Positions 35,203 to 43,116 of a stretch of DNA of 64,000 bases are shown one piece after another (position 1 is the stretch's first letter; every line of letters begins with the position of its first letter). Origin of the DNA: an uncultured Barnesiella sp. (GTDB taxonomy: Bacteria > Bacteroidota > Bacteroidia > Bacteroidales > Barnesiellaceae_A); contig CALUJY010000001.1 of NCBI GenBank assembly GCA_944321085.1, positions 278,671-342,670 on the forward strand. The letters are read 5' to 3'. The position numbers were made by a program, and so were the translations under genes. Under the pieces are notes generated by a model. The model had not been told where the DNA came from, made no database searches, and saw only the letters and a program-made list of their open reading frames with translations.

Positions 35203-36742
35203 GGTTTTTCGGCTTTTTTATCCATGTCGTTATCTTTTCCCGCACGGTATGCCGTTCGGTAGCGTCGAGGCCGATGGAGTAAATACAAATTGCCGTTACA
35301 ATGAGGCATACCGCTATGTTGACCAAAAAATCGAATCGGTAGTGCGGCATGATTAACTTGTATGCCGTTACGACAACTACTACGCATGCTATGACTATGG
35401 TTGCGCGTAACAATACCTTGACGATATATTCCCGCCACGGAAACTCTATTTGCCGGCTGATGATGATGATGCGTGCCACGAGGCTGGCTAACGATAGCAA
35501 GCACCCTACTATCATGGCAGCATAAGGCGGTGCTCCTAACCATAGGACAAGCAGCGACAGGGGCAGATTCAGTATCAGAATACCGCCCACTACCATTTGG
35601 TATCGGGCTATGCGTCCTACTGCATTGATGAGCGTGATAAGACTCTGCGAGAATGAGTCGATAAGCGCATTGATGAGGATAAGCTGTGTAAATACTACCG
35701 TGTAGCGCGGAATCTCTACTTTGTAAAGCCACACATCGAGTATGCCTTGTGTTTCGCATACGATAGGGACTACGAACAGCAGTACCAGAAAACCGGCGAT
35801 ACGCGATCCTTTGAATACCAGCGGATAGAGCCGCCGGTAGTCTTTCTGCGCATAGAGTTTGATGATTTGAGGATTTACAGCCGTTGTAAAACTTGTTATA
35901 AATGCCGTTACGGCTTGGTTTACTTGATTGGCAATACCTTGCGCTGCATTGACCGTTACGCCGTAAAAAATGTTGATGATGATATTTACACCTTGTACTT
36001 TGGCGATATAGGCACAGCTGCCGAAGATGTTCCATGCCGAAAATGAGAACATGTCGCGCAGCAGTTCGCGGTCGAAACAGAAGCGGTATCGGCATTCGGC
36101 AAAACGCTTGCGGCAATATAACATGTATGCGCCTCGCGTAACAATGGCAACACCTGTAAGCAGCAACAGGTATAGTATGAGCTTGTCGTAGGGAATGACC
36201 ATCAGCAGAAACACCGCCGACAGCTTGCACAGCTCCTCGAACATGCCCAGCATGGCGTATGCCTTGAAGTGTTCGTGCGCAATAATAGCCGCTTGGAACG
36301 GGCTGCCCACAATATTGATGAGAAAGATAAGCAATGTCAGTTGATAGACGTATAGCGCCACTTCTTCGCGTCCGGCCGGGATGTTGAGCTGGGTTGCCAC
36401 GAACCACAATCCCACGCTCTCGCCTAAAAGTACTATCAGGATAGAGATGCCGAATAATATATTGAACGACGTGGAGAAGACCCTTTGCAACCGCTCGGCG
36501 TTTCGCGCACCTATTTCGTAATTCAGGAAACGTTGTATGGCCAGCGTCACGCCCGAATTGAACAAGCTGAAAACGGCGACGAAACTTCCTACGACATTGT
36601 ATGTGCCGTAATCCTCCACTCCCAATACCCGCAATAGTTCGCGGCTTGTGTAGAAGGCTATCACCATCGTCACAAACATGCGAAGGTAGAGCATCAGTGA
36701 GTTGCGTGCTATCCGCTTTCCGCTGTAAGTCGTATCGTCCAT
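35189..36742 (-). CDS. Oligosaccharide flippase (Wzx-like, MATE/MOP superfamily)
   Basis: The 517-residue protein has about 12-14 membrane helices; it begins with SLMLYLRMFVTMVIAFYTSR and has LLRVLGVEDYGTYNVVGSFV, the usual N-terminal pattern of lipid-linked oligosaccharide flippases. The frame is open to 36820, but the promoter on the repeat (TATCTTTG, 36750-36757) places the transcription start at about 36743, so the ATG at 36742 is chosen and the message is nearly leaderless. It is the first gene of the module; a polymerase and initiating transferase are not in this window. Confidence 0.9.
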   Translation of the reverse strand: MDDTTYSGKRIARNSLMLYLRMFVTMVIAFYTSRELLRVLGVEDYGTYNVVGSFVAVFSLFNSGVTLAIQRFLNYEIGARNAERLQRVFSTSFNILFGISILIVLLGESVGLWFVATQLNIPAGREEVALYVYQLTLLIFLINIVGSPFQAAIIAHEHFKAYAMLGMFEELCKLSAVFLLMVIPYDKLILYLLLLTGVAIVTRGAYMLYCRKRFAECRYRFCFDRELLRDMFSFSAWNIFGSCAYIAKVQGVNIIINIFYGVTVNAAQGIANQVNQAVTAFITSFTTAVNPQIIKLYAQKDYRRLYPLVFKGSRIAGFLVLLFVVPIVCETQGILDVWLYKVEIPRYTVVFTQLILINALIDSFSQSLITLINAVGRIARYQMVVGGILILNLPLSLLVLWLGAPPYAAMIVGCLLSLASLVARIIIISRQIEFPWREYIVKVLLRATIVIACVVVVVTAYKLIMPHYRFDFLVNIAVCLIVTAICIYSIGLDATERHTVREKITTWIKKPKNHDKN

Positions 36743-36749
36743 TATCTTG

Positions 36750-36833
36750 CAAAGATAGTGAAAGGAGCGAGCCGAGGCAAACGAAAACGGAGTTTTCGAT
36801 CGGGCTGTGCCGAGTCGCACACTATTTTATCAA
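36750..36833. repeat. Promoter-bearing dispersed repeat, copy D (flippase promoter)
   Basis: On the minus strand the edge reads TTTG (36778-36781), 20 bases, TATCTTTG (36750-36757). The interior has GAAAACGGAGTTTTC as the inner inverted repeat and GGGCTGTGCCGAGTCGC, ending in a degenerate CACTATTTTAT. It is the most diverged copy in the GAGC segment but keeps the promoter spacing. Confidence 0.8.
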
Positions 36834-37049
36834 CGTATATAAAAAGGCTGCAAACTCTCGTCGGGTGCGTGAGCTCCTTGATACGATGAAAGAGAACCAT
36901 AATAGAACCCTGCGCCGGCCTGATAATCAACTACTATCTGTTGCGTTATGTTGAGGGGGCAAAGTGTGTGCTGATTGCTGTAATGGCTTTGGTGTATAAA
37001 AAAGGCTGCGGTACAACTATATAATGTACCACAGCCTCTTTCTGTTGAG

Positions 37050-37131
37050 TGCGGATGACGGGACTCGAACCCACACGTCGCAAGACACCAGATCCTAAGT
37101 CTGGCGCGGCTACCAATTACGCCACATCCGC
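37050..37131 (-). tRNA. tRNA-Leu (anticodon UAG)
   Basis: The acceptor stem GCGGATG/CATCCGC, the loop CTTAGGA (anticodon TAG, complement at 37095-37097), the T-arm GGGTTCGAGTCCC and an 82-base length with an extra arm support this. No CCA is encoded. The sequence between 36834 and 37049 shows only a short hairpin-like GGCTGCGGTAC/GTACCACAGCC region that may be its terminator. Confidence 0.92.
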
Positions 37132-37692
37132 TTAGTGCGGTGCAAAGTTACGAAAAGTTTGTAAATATACAAGTAAAGCGGGCTGACAAGTGTTCTTTCT
37201 CGCAGTGGCAAGCAAATACAACGTCGTGCACGACGTGTAACGCTTCTTTGTTGTTTGTGGCTCTTCGGGATAATTTCCCGGGTTATTATTTGCTGAGCTT
37301 GTGGGAGAGATTTTTTTGCGCTGTTCCCGCACCTGTATATCGAGTTGACATAGCATTTTTCTGTCTGTTTTTTCAATCTATTTGTAATCAGTAAGTTGCA
37401 TTATTTTACTCCTTTATATCTACAAATAAAATGCAACTAATTTATTTTCAGTTATTTATTATATGATAATATATCTACGGGTAAAGTGATAATATAATCA
37501 TACATTCAATCTGCTGATTATTAGCGAATTATTTTTTAACTGTTTATAGTATTTTCTTTGTAAATACTTGTGTTACAATGCTTTTTGTCTTATTTTTGTA
37601 ATGTTATCATAAGTTTTGATAGCTGTCATAAAAAAGGCCTGTATATGGTGTGATATGTACTATTAATAGACATCGAAGTATACGAGCCTTTA
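37132..37692. other. AT-rich intergenic stretch
   Basis: No gene is supported. An inverted repeat AGTTGCATT / AATGCAACT lies at 37394-37437, and 37440-37620 is very AT-rich. No DnaA-box cluster or repeat array is visible. Confidence 0.5.
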
Positions 37693-37731
37693 TTTGGTTG
37701 AAAACAACGATTTATACTATACTTGTTGTAG

Positions 37732-37935
37732 GTAGTACATACGAATACGTAGAATACCTCAAATTGCAAGCCGCGAGGCTTTAATTTTCGATACAGAAGA
37801 AAAGTTACGTGATTTCTGTGGGAGGCAGAGAGGTCTCGTTGCCACTGCCTCTATTTGGGACTCCCAACAGGGACGGGGTGCGTCGCGACGACGCCATGCG
37901 GAGAAGTGACAGCACACACTTCTCCGCCTTTTTTG
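37732..37935 (+). ncRNA. Candidate structured RNA of about 200 nt with strong terminator
   Basis: A plausible promoter (TTTG at 37693-37696, 21 bases, TATACTTG at 37718-37725) leads into a chain of hairpins: AAGCC-GCGA-GGCTT (37768-37781), CAGAA/TTCTG, GAGGCAG/CTGCCTC, TTGGGA/CCCAA and GCGTCG/CGACGC, and ends in a perfect terminator (arms GCGGAGAAGTG and CACTTCTCCGC, 37898-37927, then CTTTTTTG). The size is that of 6S RNA, but I cannot match it to 6S or any other family. No protein frame fits. Confidence 0.5.
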
Positions 37936-38216
37936 TTTGCCACTATGGGGCTGTATCGAAAAAGTTGTCATTCTGTTTTCTGCGTTTTGTTCCTGTTCGG
38001 TTTTTTATTGTGAAATAGTTGGTGTCGTGTGGGGGATGTAGCGCGTTTTGTAATTGACTCTATGCAAATTGCTTGCCCGCTTCTTGCGGTTGCAGGTAGC
38101 GTGTGCGGTATGTGATTGTGGGGATTTGTAGGCCACGAGGGCGGTATAAGAAGTCGTAGCGCGGGGTGTAGTTTGTATGAATGCACTGTGTGTGAAAAGG
38201 TTAGTCTGTAAAACGC

Positions 38217-38248
38217 AAAAGGTTGCTACCGTGTGGCAGCAACCTTTT
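38217..38248 (-). terminator. Terminator of tRNA-Met
   Basis: Arms AAAAGGTTGCT and AGCAACCTTTT lie immediately after the tRNA on the minus strand and are followed by TGCGTTTT. The stretch 37936-38216 shows nothing else that I can identify. Confidence 0.7.
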
Positions 38249-38251
38249 GTG

Positions 38252-38325
38252 TGGTCCCACTAGGGCTTGAACCTAGGACCCCCTGATTATGAGTCAGATG
38301 CTCTAACCAACTGAGCTATGGGACC
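38252..38325 (-). tRNA. tRNA-Met (anticodon CAU)
   Basis: Acceptor GGTCCCA/TGGGACC, D-arm GCTCAGTTGGTTAGAGC, anticodon loop CTCATAA and T-arm CTAGGTTCAAGCCCTAG give a 74-base tRNA. A CAU anticodon can also belong to the lysidine-modified tRNA-Ile2; the GGTCCCA acceptor resembles what I remember of Bacteroides tRNA-Met genes, but the distinction is not certain. Confidence 0.88.
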
Positions 38326-38769
38326 GGCTTGAATTGTTTCTCAAAGCGGTTGCAAAGTTAATGCGTTATTTTGTTTTGTGCAAGTTTTTCGCTCAAATAT
38401 TGTTCGAAAATTTTTCATTTCGAGTAGATAGAATCGTAATAGTATTGTTTTCAATTTGTTATGTGAGCGGTAAATGAGGGTGCATAAAACTGAAAAGGGT
38501 GTGGGCAAAAGCCCCGCATGGCGGTATGGAACTGTGATTTACAGGCCATGATTTATCGGTATGCGATAATGCAATGACTGAGTGTGCGGTGCCGCAGGTC
38601 GAGACGATGCGGGGGCGTGGAGGCTAAGAGGATATTTAGAACCCGGTTGTTTGCAACACCGGTGCGCCTTTACGGTCGGGTTTGTGGCGTAGTGATACAA
38701 TGCGCAGCGGGGCTGCAACTTTGTCGGTTGCAGCCCCGCATGTGTTTTTATACCTAAGAGGTATGATGC
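38326..38769. other. Intergenic region with one GC-rich hairpin
   Basis: Between tRNA-Met and glyA I find no gene. A perfect hairpin with arms GCGGGGCTGCAA and TTGCAGCCCCGC (38707-38739) lies about 30 bases beyond the glyA stop; it has a T-run only in the plus direction (ATGTGTTTTTA), so it may serve as a 3' end for glyA without a T-tract. Confidence 0.55.
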
Positions 38770-40050
38770 TTAGTAGGCAAAGATGGGGAATTGTTTCATG
38801 GTTTGGTTTACTTTCTCGCGAACGGCTGTGATGACCGATGTGTTTTCGGGTTCAGAGAGTACGCGGTCTATCAATTCTACAATTTCGCCCATCATATCTT
38901 CTTTCACGCCGCGTGTGGTGATGGCCGGGGTTCCTACGCGGATACCCGATGTTTGGAACGGCGAGCGGCTGTCGAAGGGCACCATGTTTTTATTTACCGT
39001 GATGTCGGCTTGTACGAGCGCTTTTTCGGCTACTTTACCGGTCAACTCGGGATATTTGGTGCGAAGGTCTATGAGCATGCAGTGGTTGTCGGTTCCTCCC
39101 GATACTACGTTGTAGCCTTTGGCCACGAAAGCCTCTGCCATGGCGCGGGCGTTGCGGCGCACTTGTTGTTGATAATCCTTGAAAGAGGGGTCGAGGGCTT
39201 CGCCGAAAGCTACGGCTTTGGCCGCGATGACATGTTCGAGCGGTCCGCCTTGTACGCCGGGGAATACAGCCGAGTCGAGCAGAGCCGACATTTTGCGTAT
39301 CTCGCCCTTGGGAGTGGTCTTGCCCCACGGATTGTCAAAGTCTTTGCCCATGAGTATGATACCACCTCGCGGTCCGCGCAGTGTTTTGTGCGTGGTAGAG
39401 GTTACGATGTGGGCATAGCGCAACGGGTTGTCCAGCTCGCCGGCGGCAATCAGTCCGGCCGGGTGAGCCATATCGACCATAAATATAGCACCTATTTCGT
39501 CGGCAAGACGGCGCATACGGGCGTAGTCCCATTCGCGTGAGTAGGCCGACGCTCCGCCTATGAGGAGGCGCGGACGTTCGCGGCGGGCAACCTCTTCCAT
39601 TTGGTCATAGTCGATGTAGCCGTTATCTTGGCGTACGCCGTAGTCGAGAGCTTGGAACATGATACCCGAAAAATTGACGGGCGACCCGTGCGAAAGGTGT
39701 CCGCCTTGCGAGAGGTTGAGACCCATGAATTTGTCGCCGGGTTTGAGGCACGCCATAAATACAGCCATGTTGGCTTGTGCGCCTGAATGCGGTTGTACGT
39801 TGACCCATTCGGCATCGAAGATTTTTTTAAGCCGTTCTATGGCGAGGTTTTCGCTCTCGTCTACGACTTCGCAACCTCCGTAATAGCGTTTTCCGGGATA
39901 ACCTTCGGCATACTTGTTGGTAAGGCACGACCCCATAGCTTGCATCACTTGGTCACTGACAAAGTTCTCGGAAGCGATTAGTTCGATTCCTTTCAACTGA
40001 CGCTGATGTTCGCGCTCGATAATGTCGAAAATGGCATTGTCTCTTTTCAT
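38770..40050 (-). CDS. glyA: Serine hydroxymethyltransferase
   Basis: The 426-residue PLP enzyme interconverts serine and glycine with tetrahydrofolate. The PLP lysine is in [28 protein letters not shown] is at the N-terminus and [15 protein letters not shown] near the C-terminus. The -7 box TACCTTTG (minus strand, 40143-40150) gives a leader of about 85 bases. It lies downstream of the pyrimidine operon but has its own promoter. Confidence 0.96.
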   Translation of the reverse strand: MKRDNAIFDIIEREHQRQLKGIELIASENFVSDQVMQAMGSCLTNKYAEGYPGKRYYGGCEVVDESENLAIERLKKIFDAEWVNVQPHSGAQANMAVFMACLKPGDKFMGLNLSQGGHLSHGSPVNFSGIMFQALDYGVRQDNGYIDYDQMEEVARRERPRLLIGGASAYSREWDYARMRRLADEIGAIFMVDMAHPAGLIAAGELDNPLRYAHIVTSTTHKTLRGPRGGIILMGKDFDNPWGKTTPKGEIRKMSALLDSAVFPGVQGGPLEHVIAAKAVAFGEALDPSFKDYQQQVRRNARAMAEAFVAKGYNVVSGGTDNHCMLIDLRTKYPELTGKVAEKALVQADITVNKNMVPFDSRSPFQTSGIRVGTPAITTRGVKEDMMGEIVELIDRVLSEPENTSVITAVREKVNQTMKQFPIFAY

Positions 40051-40235
40051 GCGTGTATAGTATTAGAGATTAATAATTAAGTGTCACGTCGTCGGCGGGT
40101 ATCTATTGTATGTCGAGGTAGCATGCCGTCGGGGCGTTTTTGCAAAGGTATGAATATTTTGAAATGGGCAAGCGGCATCGCAGGGAATTTGCATGAATTT
40201 GTAATCGTGCGTTTTCCTTGCCTCTTTTCGGCAGC

Positions 40236-40808
40236 CTATTTGTCGCGGTTCTTTTGTACCGACCATCCGAATTTCCCGATTTCGTTGCCCGTCTCGTAGT
40301 AGTGACCGTGCGAATATACCAGCAGCCCGGCTTTCGCCATATCGAAGGCTCCGCTTTCGGAATCGATATATTGGTCGTCGGCAAGTATGTTTACGACATC
40401 GGCGATAAACATATCGTGCGAGCTGAGGGGGACGACTTCGCGCACACGGCATTCTATGGAGAGTGGCGACTCCTCGACGTAGGGCGAGCGCACCTCTACG
40501 CCGGCATGAGGTGTGAGGCGGCTCTCTTTCCATTTGTCGTAGTCGCGCCCCGAGCGTACGCCGCACCAGTCGGTGGCTCTAGCCATATTGGTCGTGGTGA
40601 GGTTGAGGGTGAACTCCATGTTGCGACGTATGATGTCGTGCGAATACCGTTCGGGACGTATCGAAACGTAGCATACGGGCGGGTTGGTGCAGAGTGTTCC
40701 CACCCAGCTTGCCGTGAAGAGGTTGTATTCATCGGGTGTAGCCCCGCAGCTTACCAATACTGCGGGGAGAGGGTAGATGAGAGTCCCGGGTTTCCAATTC
40801 TGTTTCAT
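40236..40808 (-). CDS. Flavoredoxin-like flavin reductase family protein
   Basis: The 190-residue protein resembles FMN-binding split-barrel flavin reductases: PGTLIYPLPAVLVSCGATPD then YNLFTASWVGTLCTNPPVCY and SIRPERYSHDIIRRNMEFTL. It begins 22 bases after pyrI, on the same strand, so it is probably cotranscribed with pyrB and pyrI. Its substrate is unknown; a link to dihydroorotate oxidation would be speculation. Confidence 0.85.
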   Translation of the reverse strand: MKQNWKPGTLIYPLPAVLVSCGATPDEYNLFTASWVGTLCTNPPVCYVSIRPERYSHDIIRRNMEFTLNLTTTNMARATDWCGVRSGRDYDKWKESRLTPHAGVEVRSPYVEESPLSIECRVREVVPLSSHDMFIADVVNILADDQYIDSESGAFDMAKAGLLVYSHGHYYETGNEIGKFGWSVQKNRDK

Positions 40809-40830
40809 TGGTGCAAGGGTTGGAACGGGT

Positions 40831-41292
40831 TCAACAAACGGTGATGTCGTCGCCTTGCATGCTGTGTCCGCAGTAGTGGCAGGTTACTTTCACGGGATTT
40901 TTCTGCGTTACGTGGAAAACGGTCTCCATCGGTTCGTTGTTGCTGATACATTTGGGGTTGCAGCAACGAACGATGCCGTGCAGTGTTTCGTCGAGGGTGA
41001 CAGTATGTTTCTCTACCACGCGGTAGTCGCGTATGATGTTTATTTTCGCTTCTGGGGCGATGAGGGCTATCTTGTTTATCTCTTCCTCTTTGAAGAAGTA
41101 GTCGGCGACTTTGATAATACCTTTTTTGCCTATTTTCTGGCTCGATAAGTTGTTGCCGATGGTGATACTGTTGGTGAATTTGTCGAGGTCGAGCAGTGCT
41201 ACCACTTTGAAGAGGTGTTCCGAGGGTATGCGGTCTATTACAGTGCCGTTTTCGAGGGCGGCGACTGCGAGTTCTTTTTTCTGCGTATTCAT
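40831..41292 (-). CDS. pyrI: Aspartate carbamoyltransferase regulatory subunit
   Basis: The 153-residue protein is the nucleotide-binding regulatory chain of ATCase. The allosteric domain (1-100) includes NGTVIDRIPSEHLFKVV, and the C-terminal zinc domain has Cys at 110/111, 115, 138 and 141 (CCNPKC and CHYCG). It follows pyrB by 20 bases. The ATG at 41292 matches the family N-terminus; the frame is open slightly further upstream. Confidence 0.95.
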   Translation of the reverse strand: MNTQKKELAVAALENGTVIDRIPSEHLFKVVALLDLDKFTNSITIGNNLSSQKIGKKGIIKVADYFFKEEEINKIALIAPEAKINIIRDYRVVEKHTVTLDETLHGIVRCCNPKCISNNEPMETVFHVTQKNPVKVTCHYCGHSMQGDDITVC

Positions 41293-41312
41293 GATTTCGT
41301 TTCGTTTAGGGG

Positions 41313-42230
41313 TTAGTCGGCATCGATACCTAATACTTTGCAAATAATGGCTTGGCGTGCGTATAGGCCGTTTTTGGCTTGTTGGAAATAGTATGCTTTG
41401 GGATTGTTGTCAACATCGTAGGCGATTTCGTTGACACGAGGCAGCGGGTGCAGCACGCGCAGGTTGGGTTTGCTGTTGCGCAGCATACTGTTGTGCAGGA
41501 TATATACGTTTTTAACCTTCTCGTACTCCATCAGGTCGGTAAACCGTTCGCGTTGTACGCGGGTCATATAGAGGATGTCGGCTTCGTTGATGACCTCCTC
41601 CGAAAACTCCGTGTGCTCGTAGTAGGGTATGCCGTGCTCGTCGCAGAAGGTTTTGTATTCCTGTGGCATTTTCAGCTCGTCGGGGGCAACGAAGTGGAAT
41701 GTAGGGTGGAAGTGCGACATGGCTTGCAGCAGCGAATGCACGGTGCGTCCGTATTTGAGGTCACCCACCATGGTGATGTTGAGGTTTTCGAGAGTCCCTT
41801 GCGTTTTGTAGATAGAGTAGAGGTCGAGCATGGTTTGCGAGGGGTGCTGGTTGGCACCGTCGCCGGCGTTGATGATGGGAACCGACGAAACCTCCGAGGC
41901 GTAGCGTGCCGCACCTTCGAGGTAGTGCCGCATGATGATGAGGTCGACATAGTTGCTTACCATCATGATGGTATCTTTGAGCGATTCGCCTTTCGATGAG
42001 CTGGTGGTGGCAGCGTCGGAGAAGCCGATGATGCGGCCGCCCAAGCGGTTTACTGCTGTCTCGAAACTCAGGCGTGTGCGGGTCGATGGCTCGAAGAAAA
42101 GTGTTGCTATGACTTTGCCTTCCAGAACCCGGCGATTGGGATTGGCTTCAAAACCTTTTGCTTTTTCGAGCAAGTCGATGATTTCTTCCTTGGAGAAATC
42201 GTTGATGGAGACTAAACTTTCTCGTTTCAT
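41313..42230 (-). CDS. pyrB: Aspartate carbamoyltransferase catalytic subunit
   Basis: The 305-residue enzyme condenses carbamoyl phosphate and aspartate, the committed step of pyrimidine synthesis. The carbamoyl phosphate loop [11 protein letters not shown] begins at residue 49 and the aspartate-side segment [10 protein letters not shown] is near 266. Its start codon overlaps the stop of a 51-codon leader ORF (ATGA), and an intrinsic terminator lies within that leader, so expression is probably set by attenuation. Confidence 0.96.
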   Translation of the reverse strand: MKRESLVSINDFSKEEIIDLLEKAKGFEANPNRRVLEGKVIATLFFEPSTRTRLSFETAVNRLGGRIIGFSDAATTSSSKGESLKDTIMMVSNYVDLIIMRHYLEGAARYASEVSSVPIINAGDGANQHPSQTMLDLYSIYKTQGTLENLNITMVGDLKYGRTVHSLLQAMSHFHPTFHFVAPDELKMPQEYKTFCDEHGIPYYEHTEFSEEVINEADILYMTRVQRERFTDLMEYEKVKNVYILHNSMLRNSKPNLRVLHPLPRVNEIAYDVDNNPKAYYFQQAKNGLYARQAIICKVLGIDAD

Positions 42231-42382
42231 GGTGTCTTTTTCGTGCAGATTATAAAAAAGACCGTCCCGATAGACTCGCGGGCGGTCGTGAATTTGTTTT
42301 CTAATGAAGGGAGTAAGCTCTTTCGGCTCTTATCGGGGAGCCTTCGCTGTCGTATACCGGCTGTCGATGTTGGCTTATTCAT
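42227..42382 (-). CDS. pyrB leader peptide (pyrL-like), 51 codons
   Basis: The ORF starts with ATGAATAAGCCAACA just inside the predicted transcription start (-7 box TACCTTTG, 42392-42399) and ends with TGA overlapping the pyrB ATG. It encodes [20 protein letters not shown] and, after the terminator codons, ends [11 protein letters not shown]. It runs in frame straight through the hairpin and T-run at 42254-42287. The layout is the one of enteric pyrL (44 codons), where ribosomes close behind RNA polymerase prevent the terminator from forming when UTP is low. The amino-acid sequence itself looks unconstrained and Arg/Lys-rich. Confidence 0.7.
   Translation of the reverse strand: MNKPTSTAGIRQRRLPDKSRKSLLPSLENKFTTARESIGTVFFIICTKKTP
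42254..42287 (-). terminator. Attenuator of the pyrBI operon
   Basis: Arms GACCGCCCG and CGGGACGGTC (one bulged base) around a 9-base loop are followed on the minus strand by six T residues (42259-42254), 24 bases before the pyrB start. It lies inside the leader ORF. A terminator this close upstream of a biosynthetic gene, with a promoter about 100 bases before it, is diagnostic for attenuation rather than for the end of an upstream gene. Confidence 0.75.
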
Positions 42383-42580
42383 AAACAGTAGCAAAGGTAT
42401 GAATTTTTTTGAAGTATTGTATTGCTTTTCTTCGTAATAATTATGAATTTGTGGTAAGAACAACTTCACCGTCGGTTGGAGTTCTATTGCGGAGCGATGC
42501 CGGCTGCTGTACAGAGCCTTTCCCGGACTTTTTTGTGAACGTTTCCTGTTGCAGTGCGTGGAAGGGGTGGCTGTGTGGCA

Positions 42581-42616
42581 AGGGCGTTGGCGAAAACAGA
42601 GATTCGCCAGCGCCCT
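42581..42616. terminator. Hairpin after the TonB-domain gene
   Basis: Arms AGGGCG-TGGCGAA and TTCGCCA-CGCCCT lie 38 bases beyond the stop of the TonB-domain gene on the minus strand. No clear T-run follows. Confidence 0.5.
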
Positions 42617-42654
42617 GCAAATTGGAAAAGATAAGGGTTTTTTGATTCGCTCGG

Positions 42655-43062
42655 TTACTTGGCCTTGAACATGACCGGAAGAGTATATTTGACATTTACG
42701 GTCTTGCCGTCTTGCTGTCCGGGAGTCCATGCCGGCATAAGGCTTACGACGCGGATAACTTCGGCATCGCACTCGGGCGATAGGCTGCGTACGATTTTAG
42801 GGTCAGTGGCCTTCCCCTCGGTGTTGATGACAAAATCGACGAGAACCATTCCCTGCACATCATCTTTGACGGCTTGTTGCGGATATCTCAGGTTGGTAGC
42901 TATGAACTCCATCATAGCCTTTTCGCCACCTGGGAATTGGGGCATCACTTGGCATGAGTTGTAGACCTTTTCCGAGTCGGTTTGCGCCTGTGCTTTTGTC
43001 GGTGTACATGTCACGATGGCTGCGGTGAGCAGCATCGAGAGCAGAAAGATTGTCTTTTTCAT
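42655..43062 (-). CDS. Secreted single TonB C-terminal domain protein
   Basis: The 135-residue protein has a signal peptide (MKKTIFLLSMLLTAAIVTC, probable cleavage near KAQA-Q at 27) and one TonB C-terminal domain: VMPQFPGGEKAMMEFIATNL then RYPQQAVKDDVQGMVLVDFV and MPAWTPGQQDGKTVNVKYTL. It has no membrane anchor, so it cannot pass energy from ExbBD by itself. Its domain is nearly identical to the C-terminus of the upstream M56 protein, so it probably arose by local duplication. It follows that gene by 54 bases. Confidence 0.88.
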   Translation of the reverse strand: MKKTIFLLSMLLTAAIVTCTPTKAQAQTDSEKVYNSCQVMPQFPGGEKAMMEFIATNLRYPQQAVKDDVQGMVLVDFVINTEGKATDPKIVRSLSPECDAEVIRVVSLMPAWTPGQQDGKTVNVKYTLPVMFKAK

Positions 43063-43116
43063 TGTCTCTTTTTTAAGGGTTAAACGTATAGGGTTAATAG
43101 TTGTATGCAGGATGGG

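Noticed and set aside
37110-37376. Minus-strand open frame next to tRNA-Leu
   Set aside because: It overlaps the tRNA 5' end and AT-rich spacer; the peptide is basic and low in complexity with no recognisable domain.
37394-37437. Inverted repeat AGTTGCATT / AATGCAACT as an insertion-sequence end
   Set aside because: No transposase gene, target duplication or second end was found.
38707-38739. Riboswitch upstream of a plus-strand gene
   Set aside because: It is a simple perfect hairpin, and the only gene nearby (glyA) ends, rather than starts, beside it.
42383-42772. Longer version of the pyrB leader frame reaching into the TonB-domain gene
   Set aside because: The region lies upstream of the -7 box at 42392-42399 and antisense-overlaps a real gene; only the 51 codons after the promoter make sense.
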